A stretch of DNA of 15,340 nt from positions 1 to 15,340 of the forward strand of contig JANMNW010000602.1 in NCBI GenBank assembly GCA_031368515.1. Reading direction: 5' to 3'. Positions 1 to 5,528 of this stretch are shown here, piece by piece. This DNA comes from CANJQH01 sp031368515 (GTDB taxonomy: Bacteria; Chloroflexota; Anaerolineae; J036; Brachytrichaceae). The translations under genes were made by a program, and so were the position numbers. The first letter of the stretch is position 1. Each line of letters opens with the position of its first letter. Below the pieces are notes generated by a model. The model searched no databases. It was not told where the DNA came from and saw only the letters and a program-made list of their open reading frames with translations.

Positions 1-330
1 GTTTGCGGCACGCGCGCCGTTGCCGTCGTGTTGGGCGGCACAATCATGGTCCCTTCAAAGCGCCCTGCGCCAGTTTCATCCCAAAAGTTCACTTTCCAGT
101 GCACACGCTGGCGCGAGGCCAGCTTCTGACTGGTATACACCACATACATCGACTGGTCCGATTCCGCCTGCCGGTGTCCCGCAAATCAGGCGTGGCGTTG
201 AGCTTGGCGGCGTCGATGGCGGCCACGATTCGATAGGCCGTGTGCCGCGCACCGGTGCGGTCGCTTGCATACGCCAGCTTAGGCGTCTCGCGCGGGGTGG
301 CATGCGGCGCAGTCTGAAGGCCACACGGTC
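1..330 (-). pseudogene. Degenerate GH78 alpha-L-rhamnosidase fragment
   Basis: Reading the minus strand from about 330 downward, one frame gives TPRETPKLAYASDRTGAR, then HTAYRIVAAIDAAKLNATPD and LRDTGR. This resembles the N-terminal domain of bacterial GH78 alpha-L-rhamnosidases (family pattern: TPRLSW, RQTAYRI, DLWDSG). Near 164-168 the reading shifts frame and continues as ESDQSMYVVYTSQKLASRQR and VHWKVNFWDETGAGR, which match the family's SDQS and YWKVRVWD blocks. The next residues, FEGTMIVPPNTTATARVP, look like the C-terminal domain motif (IPPNTTATVYLP), although the whole catalytic (alpha/alpha)6 barrel should lie between. So the gene has an internal deletion near 55-75 as well as a frameshift. 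The remnant runs off the left edge. Family assignment is by motif recall; the loss of function is inferred from the missing catalytic part. Confidence 0.62.
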
Positions 331-420
331 TTGCGTGGAGCCAAAACAACTCGCAGTCTGCCGGCTGAATTCTTGCGGACGCGCAACGGTACGCGCAATT
401 TAAGATTTGCAATTGTTCGC
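331..420. other. Unassigned spacer between two pseudogenes
   Basis: I see no motif, repeat or reading frame with recognisable similarity here. It separates the minus-strand rhamnosidase remnant from the plus-strand kelch-like remnant and may hold the deleted ends of either. Confidence 0.4.
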
Positions 421-1011
421 ACGGCGCGTAGCTACAGAACCAATGCCTGGACGCGCATCCAGGACATGAACACCGGACGCTGGTACAACGGCACGGTCGC
501 GCTGCCAAACTGCAAAGTGTTCACAATGCTGGGCGAGACCGGCAGCGCCTATCCCGAGCTCTGGACTGAGGGGCAGGGCTGGTCGCTCATGACCGGCGCC
601 ACAGCGATGGCTCGTTGACTGCTGATGGCGTGGCCGGTCGCGCGGTATTCCGGGCCAAGAATTGCGCGCAATGCCACGGCGGCGCGGCATTCACCGACGG
701 TGGCGCGGGCAACCTGCGCAACATCTTGCACGCTCAAACCCAGCAGTGGCACCCACCTGGGCCAGCCGCTCACCGGCATCGACACGCCCACGCTGCGCGA
801 TGTTTGGAGCGCGGCGCCGTATCTGCACGATTGCTCGGCTGCGACGCTGTCCGAGGCTGTGCAAGCGCACAACGGCATCACGGTTATTGGCAGTGAGCTA
901 AGCCAGCTTGTTGCGTATTTGCTGCAGATAGACGCCAGCGAACCCAGCGCGCCTCTACCGCTTCCAACACCAACACCAACGTCCACGCGCACGCCGACGC
1001 GGACACCGACT

Positions 1012-1130
1012 TCCACCGCGACACCCGTCGCCACGCTGACTCCGTCACCGACGTCGACGCCCACGCGCGCCGACGCCGACACATGTGTCCACCGCAACAC
1101 CCGTCGCCACTCTGACCCCATCACCCACGC
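1012..1130 (+). repeat. Imperfect 76-bp-offset tandem duplication in the Thr/Pro linker
   Basis: The block beginning TCCACCGCGACACCCGTCGC at 1012 recurs as TCCACCGCAACACCCGTCGC at 1088. Both encode STATPVATLTPSPT. The offset is 76 bases, which is not a multiple of three, so the second copy lies in a different frame from the first. The slippage-prone linker is therefore the likely cause of the second frameshift in this pseudogene. Confidence 0.6.
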
Positions 1131-1765
1131 CGACACCCACGCCGATCCCTGGCGGCGCCGGTGTGGTTGTAAATGCCTATAACACAAGCTGGGCGCCCCA
1201 GTCGAATTGGACGGTGCAAGTGTTTGCGCAAGGCACGGACACGTCGCTGCAGACGGCGCTCACCGACGGGTCAGGCCGTGCCGCCTTGAGTGTGCCGCCG
1301 GGTGGGTATCGCGTTTGTGTGGTGGCGCCAGCCGGCTGGTCGGTGACTTATCCGAGCGGCGGCTGCTACTACACCACGCTCAGTCCAGGCGTCACCACGC
1401 TCGACTTCCTGGGCGTGTTCACTAATGCGCCCACAGCGACACTTGCACCGCCGACGGCAACGCCTGCGCCAACTATCACGCCGCTGCCGGGCAGCGCAGT
1501 GGTGACGTTCTACACGCTGGAGGCCGGCACTTGGGCCGCCTTGCCCAATCAGCAGGTTACGGTCTATCTCCAGGGCGAAAGCACGGTGCATCAAACGGCG
1601 CAGTCCGATGCGACCGGGCTTGCGCAAGTGTCGCTGGTTCCCGGCGGCTATCGCATTTGCCAGAGTGCGGCTGTGGGTTGGGCAGTGACTTATCCGGCCG
1701 GCGGGTGCTACTACACCAACGTGCTGGCGGGCAGCTCATCGTACATGTTTTTGAACACCCGATAG
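1085..1765 (+). CDS. 3' open part of the broken gene: Thr/Pro linker plus two prealbumin-like repeats
   Basis: This is the longest intact frame of the eroded gene (GTG at 1085, 226 codons). About 25 residues of Thr/Pro linker are followed by two homologous beta-rich units of about 90 residues, at about residues 27-117 and 137-226. Each ends in a matching block: GGYRVCVVAPAGWSVTYPSG then GCYYTT in the first, and GGYRICQSAAVGWAVTYPAG then GCYYTN in the second. The two cysteines per unit could form a disulfide. Such SpaA/SdrD-B/prealbumin-like repeats usually act as spacers or stalks in exported proteins. There is no signal peptide, no Shine-Dalgarno sequence and the frame begins inside a linker, so it is more likely the tail of the upstream pseudogene than an independent gene. 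Confidence 0.4.
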   Translation: MSTATPVATLTPSPTPTPTPIPGGAGVVVNAYNTSWAPQSNWTVQVFAQGTDTSLQTALTDGSGRAALSVPPGGYRVCVVAPAGWSVTYPSGGCYYTTLSPGVTTLDFLGVFTNAPTATLAPPTATPAPTITPLPGSAVVTFYTLEAGTWAALPNQQVTVYLQGESTVHQTAQSDATGLAQVSLVPGGYRICQSAAVGWAVTYPAGGCYYTNVLAGSSSYMFLNTR

Positions 1766-1846
1766 ATGGGCTGGCAGCGAACCAGGGGCTGCATCGAGTC
1801 TGCCGTGCGCAGGGTGAGGCCCGCTGTTTGAGCGCAGAGGGTGGCG

Positions 1847-2725
1847 CTACAGGTCGCGCCGCGCAAAGCCGCGCAAGCCGATGGCGATCACGACCCCGAC
1901 GTATCCCAGCGTCCAGAAGATCATAGCGGAACTGGGCACCGAGGCCGATGTAAACGGCGTAAAGCTCAGTTCACGCAGCAACGGCGATTGCATGTTGTAG
2001 GCCGCCAGCCGCCACATTGCCTCGCTCGGCACCAGCAAGCTTGTGACCACGCCCACGTTTTCCGCGGTGGCGTTGCCGACCAGCGTGCCGATCTGCTCGA
2101 TCCACCCGCCGATAAACGCCATTCCAAACATGCCAAAGCCCATCACGCCGTTGGCCAGCGTGCTCAGCCGCGTGCCGCCGGCGATGCTGAGCGAGAGCAT
2201 GGCCGTGGCTTCCAACAGCATCAGAGCGATTCCTAGTGGCACGTTTGCCACATTCAACCCGCCAATCAGCTTCACGGCCAGCAGCACGCCACCGGCCATC
2301 ATCAGCAAATACGCGGCTATCAAGCTCCAGAAGCCCAGCCATTTGCCAAGCACGATGGCGTGCCGGCGCGCGGGCTTGGTCACCAGCGATTGGATCGCGC
2401 CGCTCTGGATCTCGCCGGAGAGCGTGTCGATCGGCGTAAGCACGGCCATCATCACGGTCAAAAAATTCACCGCATACAACCCGGCCATCGCCACAAACTC
2501 CAGAAAGATGGCCTGGGTTTGGGCCGATGTGGCCGGGTTGCGCCCCACGCCCGGAGGAATGAACGAGCGCGCCGCCGGCGCCAGTTGCAGGTCGCGATAA
2601 ATCAAGCCAAAGCCGATTACAAACACCGTCAGGAACCCGATTCCGAAAATCAAGCCGGCCAGCACCACGCGCCGGCGGCGCGCTTCCTGCAAGGTGAGCA
2701 GCGCGATCGTTAACACGCTGTTCAT
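1847..2725 (-). CDS. ABC-2 type transporter permease
   Basis: A 292-residue integral membrane protein forming the channel half of an ABC exporter; the ATPase is the gene just upstream. Six hydrophobic segments can be seen, at about residues 22-45, 72-100, 125-150, 155-180, 190-212 and 265-285. The block after the second helix, TLSGEIQSGAIQSLVTKPAR, is the conserved cytoplasmic region of NosY/NatB-like ABC-2 permeases, which contacts the ATPase. The ATG overlaps the upstream TGA (ATGA) and is preceded by GAGGAG with 8 bases of spacing, so the start is well supported and translation is probably coupled. The substrate cannot be read from the sequence. It is the last gene of the sigma/anti-sigma/ABC operon, and its expression presumably follows the sigma factor. 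Confidence 0.88.
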   Translation of the reverse strand: MNSVLTIALLTLQEARRRRVVLAGLIFGIGFLTVFVIGFGLIYRDLQLAPAARSFIPPGVGRNPATSAQTQAIFLEFVAMAGLYAVNFLTVMMAVLTPIDTLSGEIQSGAIQSLVTKPARRHAIVLGKWLGFWSLIAAYLLMMAGGVLLAVKLIGGLNVANVPLGIALMLLEATAMLSLSIAGGTRLSTLANGVMGFGMFGMAFIGGWIEQIGTLVGNATAENVGVVTSLLVPSEAMWRLAAYNMQSPLLRELSFTPFTSASVPSSAMIFWTLGYVGVVIAIGLRGFARRDL

Positions 2726-3654
2726 CCGGTGCGCTCCTCGCCCAGCACGTCCAGAAACAGCGCTTCAAGCGAGCGCCGGTGGATCTCGATGCCATACACA
2801 TCCGCGCCCTGACCGACCAACCAGCGGGCCAGCTCCGGCACGCGCGATTCGTCGGATACATGCAAGTCGATCCTGGCAGTACCCGGCGCGGGCAATGCGG
2901 GGTTGCTCTGCGCAGCGCCAAATTGCGCCAGGCCCGCGCGCAGAGCGTCTGCGCCGTCGGCGCCAATCGTCAGCGTCACATCTGCGCCTTGCACGCTCTC
3001 GTGCAGCGACATTTCGCGCACCACCACGCCCTGTTTTACAAAGGCCACGCGGTCGCATGTTACTTCCACTTCGCTGAGCAGGTGCGAGTTCAAAAACACC
3101 GACGCGCCGTTGGCCCGCAATTCGGCGATCAGATCGCGCACCAGCAGCCGGCCCAGCGGGTCGAGGCCGGACGTCGGCTCGTCCAGAAATACCAGGCGCG
3201 GCTGGTTGAGCAACGCCTGCGCCATGCCGATGCGCTGGGTCATGCCTTTTGAATAGGTGCGCACCATGCGGTTGCCGGAATCGGCCAGATCAACGCGCTC
3301 GAGCAGCGCATCGATACGGTGTTCAAGCGCAGCGCCGCGCAGGCCATACAAGCGGCCGTGAATGAGCAAAAACTCGCGCCCGGTGAGCCAGTCGTGAAAC
3401 CGGAAATGCTCGGGCAAGAAGCCGACCTTGGCCCGCGCGTTCACATCGCCGAGCGGGCGGCCCAGCAACTCGCCTGAACCGGCGCTGGGCGCAACCAAGC
3501 CCAGCAGCATTTTGACCGACGTCGTCTTGCCGGCGCCGTTGGGCCCGAGAAAGCCAAAAACCTCACCCTGACCGACGGTCAGGGTGAGGTCGCTCACGGC
3601 GAGCTTTTCACCGTATTGTTTGCGCAATCCGCGCACTGCGATCGCGTGAGTCAC
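2722..3654 (-). CDS. ABC transporter ATP-binding protein (ABC-2 exporter type)
   Basis: The cytoplasmic ATPase that powers the ABC-2 permease encoded next. Counting from the GTG at 3654 (310 residues), Walker A GPNGAGKTT is at about 37-45, then a signature-like YSKGMTQR, Walker B LVFLDEPTSGLDP and the H-loop NSHLL. About 90 further residues at the C-terminus match the accessory region of NatA/CcmA-like exporters (LRRSLEALFLDVLGEE type ending). The GTG lies one base after the TAA of the upstream gene. An in-frame ATG at 3675 would overlap that gene by 20 bases and add MPNRCAN; the family normally begins just before HAIAVRGLRKQYG, so GTG is preferred. The signature has K instead of the usual G (SKGM for SGGM), a common variant. 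A 31-base palindrome lies in its 5' coding region. Confidence 0.88.
   Translation of the reverse strand: MTHAIAVRGLRKQYGEKLAVSDLTLTVGQGEVFGFLGPNGAGKTTSVKMLLGLVAPSAGSGELLGRPLGDVNARAKVGFLPEHFRFHDWLTGREFLLIHGRLYGLRGAALEHRIDALLERVDLADSGNRMVRTYSKGMTQRIGMAQALLNQPRLVFLDEPTSGLDPLGRLLVRDLIAELRANGASVFLNSHLLSEVEVTCDRVAFVKQGVVVREMSLHESVQGADVTLTIGADGADALRAGLAQFGAAQSNPALPAPGTARIDLHVSDESRVPELARWLVGQGADVYGIEIHRRSLEALFLDVLGEERTG
3560..3590. repeat. 31-bp perfect palindrome inside the ABC ATPase gene
   Basis: Two 15-base arms, ACCTCACCCTGACCG and CGGTCAGGGTGAGGT, are exact reverse complements separated by one base (A at 3575). It encodes LTLTVGQGEV just before Walker A, about 65 bases after the GTG start, so the mRNA could form a strong hairpin early in the message. 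The encoded peptide fits the family, so the reading frame is kept. Confidence 0.8.
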
Positions 3655-3655
3655 G

Positions 3656-4633
3656 TTAGCGCAGCGATTCGGCAAGCGCGACGAGTTCGATCGCGTCGGT
3701 CTGGCCTTGCACAGAGTAGACGATGTCGCCTTCAGTCCACATCACCACCGTGCCGCGCGCTCCGCGCGGGCCATCGGACTGACCGCTGTTCTGCCCCGGT
3801 TGGCGCGCGCTGGTGATCAGCAGGCCGCTCACGCCATTGATGGTGACTTCACGAAACGAGGCCGCGTTGCTGGGGATGGGCACGACCAGGGTCGAGTTCC
3901 AGTCGATGCGCCCGGCCATGTCGCGTGCTTCATCCGCAGTCATGCCCATGACGCGCAGACCGATCTCGCCCAGCTGCGCCAGATTGACGCCATCGGGCAG
4001 GGTGATGTCCGGGCTTTTGGCCTGAATGACGGTAATCTCGCCGCGACCGCTGCCGATGCGCGCGCTGACCACGTTGGGTGTTTTGATATCGATCACTGCG
4101 CCGTCAAGCGCGGCAGGCACTGCGATATCGGTGATGCCCATCAGTTGCAGCGCAGCAGCCAGCTTGTTGCTGTCGCCGGTGATGCGAGCGCTGCCGCCCT
4201 GCGCCACGAGCAGCTCGGTCACTCCCGTTGCCGGGAGCTTGACCGGGATTCCAGCCAGAGCGCTGGCGGCGGCGGCATCGGCCACCACTTGCGGCTCTTG
4301 CCGCGGTTTGTCGACGACCACGCTGTCGCCCATCAACGCTTTCAAATCGGCGCCTTGAGCGCCGTCGCGCATGGCTTGCATGCGGCTTGGATCGATGGAG
4401 ATCGCGGTGATGCGCTTAATGCGAAAGAGGTTCAGAAAATTCTGTGCGGCGGCGCTGACTGACGGGATGCTCAGCGCGCCAGCGGCGGCGACAACGGTCG
4501 CCAGCCCTGCGAGCGGCAGTTTCCAACGGGATCGGTTGCTCATGACAGAGTGCTCCTTGTTGATCTTTTTGTAGAGATCGTGGGCAAACGCAGGATCGGG
4601 CGATTTGCGATTGCGATTCATCAGCTCTTCCAT
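3656..4633 (-). CDS. Membrane-anchored DUF4367-like protein, probable anti-sigma factor
   Basis: A 325-residue protein with a short charged N-terminus (1-36, presumably cytoplasmic), one transmembrane segment at about 37-58 (LPLAGLATVVAAAGALSIPS), and a large extracytoplasmic part. The C-terminus, GTVVMWTEGDIVYSVQG followed by ELVALAESL, resembles the end of DUF4367 domains, which occur in proteins encoded with ECF sigma factors. There is no HxxxCxxC zinc motif, so it is not a classical ZAS anti-sigma factor. The start is fixed by AAGGAG nine bases before the ATG, placed across the end of the sigma gene, whose stop is only four bases away. I infer that it binds the sigma factor through the N-terminus and senses an envelope signal outside. 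Binding is not visible in the sequence. The extracytoplasmic part is low in cysteine and rich in Ala/Val. Confidence 0.7.
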   Translation of the reverse strand: MEELMNRNRKSPDPAFAHDLYKKINKEHSVMSNRSRWKLPLAGLATVVAAAGALSIPSVSAAAQNFLNLFRIKRITAISIDPSRMQAMRDGAQGADLKALMGDSVVVDKPRQEPQVVADAAAASALAGIPVKLPATGVTELLVAQGGSARITGDSNKLAAALQLMGITDIAVPAALDGAVIDIKTPNVVSARIGSGRGEITVIQAKSPDITLPDGVNLAQLGEIGLRVMGMTADEARDMAGRIDWNSTLVVPIPSNAASFREVTINGVSGLLITSARQPGQNSGQSDGPRGARGTVVMWTEGDIVYSVQGQTDAIELVALAESLR

Positions 4634-4637
4634 TGCT

Positions 4638-5183
4638 TCAAGCTCCTTGCTGCTGCCAGATCGCGCGCAGGTGCGCCAGACCGCGCTGGGCCAGCGTGCT
4701 GACGTTCGATTCGCTCAACCCCGTAATGGCAGCGATGGCGCGGTTGTTCAGGCCGGCGCCGTGCTTCAGCGCAAGCACATCGCGCTCATTGGTGCTGAGC
4801 TTTATCATGGCGCGCATCAAGCGCGCGGCTTCGTCGCGCCTTTCTGCCACACGTTCAGGCGACTCATCGGCAGACATGCCCAGCGCTTCGTTAAGCGGCG
4901 TTTCTGGCGGACGACCGCGAAAATGATCGGCGGTGGCGTTGCGCGCGATGCTAAACAGCCATGTCGAGAATGCAGCCAGATCGGCCCGGTAGCGCTCGCG
5001 ATTGCGCCAAGCCTTTTCGAACACCGTCGATGTCAGATCCTGAGCCAATGCGTCGTCGCCCACGCGATAGCGCAGGTAGTTAAAAACGCGCGGCAGATTT
5101 TCCGAGTAAACGGCTTCCCAGTCGACCGAAGGCGCCTCTGCCCGGCCAAGCCAAGCGCCCAACTTGTTCACGCGAACGGCCAT
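4638..5183 (-). CDS. ECF-family RNA polymerase sigma factor
   Basis: A 181-residue sigma-70 family protein with only regions 2 and 4. Region 2 spans about 25-90 (YSENLPRVFNYLRYRVGDDA, DLTSTVFEKAW, FSTWLFSIARNATADHFR), where the -10 element is recognised. Region 4 spans about 128-175 (LSTNERDVLALKHGAGLNNR, AIAAITGLSESNVSTLAQRG), a helix-turn-helix for the -35. The ATG at 5183 is chosen because the MAVRVNK start gives normal family length. A farther in-frame ATG at 5315 would add 44 residues unlike a sigma factor and would run through the promoter and into the DUF2256 gene. First gene of the operon sigma, DUF4367-like protein, ABC ATPase, ABC permease. Whether it drives its own promoter cannot be told; that promoter looks like a housekeeping one. 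Confidence 0.9.
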   Translation of the reverse strand: MAVRVNKLGAWLGRAEAPSVDWEAVYSENLPRVFNYLRYRVGDDALAQDLTSTVFEKAWRNRERYRADLAAFSTWLFSIARNATADHFRGRPPETPLNEALGMSADESPERVAERRDEAARLMRAMIKLSTNERDVLALKHGAGLNNRAIAAITGLSESNVSTLAQRGLAHLRAIWQQQGA

Positions 5184-5192
5184 ATCTGTAAC

Positions 5193-5222
5193 ACTATACG
5201 GATCGCCTGAGAAAAGTGTCAC
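5193..5222 (-). promoter_or_regulatory. Promoter of the sigma factor operon
   Basis: On the minus strand GTGACA (5222-5217) and TATAGT (5198-5193) are separated by 18 bases; each matches five of six bases of the sigma-70 consensus. Only nine bases separate the -10 from the ATG at 5183, so transcription would start within a few bases of the start codon. No Shine-Dalgarno sequence fits in this space. Confidence 0.6.
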
Positions 5223-5275
5223 AACGAGCAGCCGCGCCGCGCCGGGCCGCGCCGACCTGACAGGTAAGGGAATTC

Positions 5276-5443
5276 TCAGATTCGCGCGCCTGCATTGCGG
5301 CATGCGTTGGAACAATACTTCACGCTTTCCCAGTTATGTCGCCACTTTTTGCGCCAAACAAAGCTTCGCCCGCAGCTTGGGCAGATTTTGGCTGGCAATC
5401 CGTACGGATTGCGCACTGGCTTGCTCTCCGGTTTCTTGGGCAT
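5276..5443 (-). CDS. DUF2256 zinc-ribbon-like small protein
   Basis: A 55-residue protein. Its core reads AKICPSCGRSFVWRKKW, then NWESVKYCSNACR, which is the whole DUF2256 pattern (CPVCGRPFTWRKKW, W..VKYCSERCRR). Four cysteines in two pairs, CPSC at 21-24 and CSNAC at 44-48, can bind one zinc ion. The N-terminus (MPKKPESKPVRNP) is basic, as usual. The ATG at 5443 is chosen because it begins at the family's usual point; no clear Shine-Dalgarno sequence precedes it. The gene ends at TGA 5278-5276, about 54 bases before the sigma factor promoter, and is divergent from the DUF2723 gene, whose start is 85 bases away. The molecular function of DUF2256 is unknown to me. It is easily missed because of its size. 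Confidence 0.85.
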   Translation of the reverse strand: MPKKPESKPVRNPYGLPAKICPSCGRSFVWRKKWRHNWESVKYCSNACRNAGARI

Positions 5444-5489
5444 GATGATGTCAGACTCGTCCGATCAAGGGACTTCGCGAATTATCGCG

Positions 5490-5519
5490 GTGCCGCTCGC
5501 ATAGTGCGACCTTTACAAT
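5490..5519 (+). promoter_or_regulatory. Candidate promoter of the DUF2723-xseA operon
   Basis: TACAAT at 5514-5519 lies nine bases before the ATG at 5529. A weak -35 candidate GTGCCG (5490-5495) is 18 bases upstream. The layout copies that of the sigma operon and argF (GTG-type -35, TAnnnT, 8-9 bases, ATG). No Shine-Dalgarno sequence is present. Confidence 0.4.
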
Positions 5520-5528
5520 CGAGCATCC

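Larger units (their letters stand above)
421..1765 (+). pseudogene. Frameshifted kelch/cytochrome c/prealbumin-repeat secreted protein
   Basis: Three successive frames carry parts of one protein. Bases 421-618 encode AWTRIQDMNTGRWYNGTVAL, PNCKVFTMLGETGSAYPELW and TEGQGW, a galactose-oxidase/kelch-like stretch ending at TGA. Bases 615 to about 725, in a second frame, encode RAVFRAKNCAQCHGGAAFTD with a CxxCH haem motif. A third frame (about 735-1080) continues as LTGIDTPTLRDVWSAAPYLH and DCSAATL, the conserved C-terminal part of this cytochrome c type (usually LHDGSAATL), followed by a Thr/Pro linker. A last shift near 1060-1087 leads into 1085-1765 with two prealbumin-like repeats. The kelch domain is far too short and is joined directly to the cytochrome domain, so a deletion is likely too. 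Two glycines of conserved motifs are cysteines here (LPNCK, LHDCS). No signal peptide remains. An assembly error could explain single shifts but not the missing domain. Confidence 0.65.

Noticed and set aside
549..1187. Open frame of 212 codons on the minus strand opposite the cytochrome and linker region, rich in Val/Gly/Arg
   Set aside because: It is the complement of the Thr/Pro linker, whose repetitive codons keep the other strand open; no family motif, while the plus strand has CxxCH and PYLHD motifs.
421..1765. Programmed ribosomal frameshifting to join the three frames
   Set aside because: No slippery heptamer with a downstream structure is apparent at the joints and the kelch domain is also truncated; decay explains both.
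1971..2966. Long arginine-rich open frame (331 codons) across the ABC permease and ATPase genes
   Set aside because: Same strand, different frame, without motifs; both real genes show intact family motifs over the same bases.
5184..5315. N-terminal extension of the sigma factor to an ATG at 5315
   Set aside because: The added 44 residues are not sigma-like, would read through the promoter at 5193-5222 and overlap the DUF2256 gene; the ATG at 5183 gives the normal family length.
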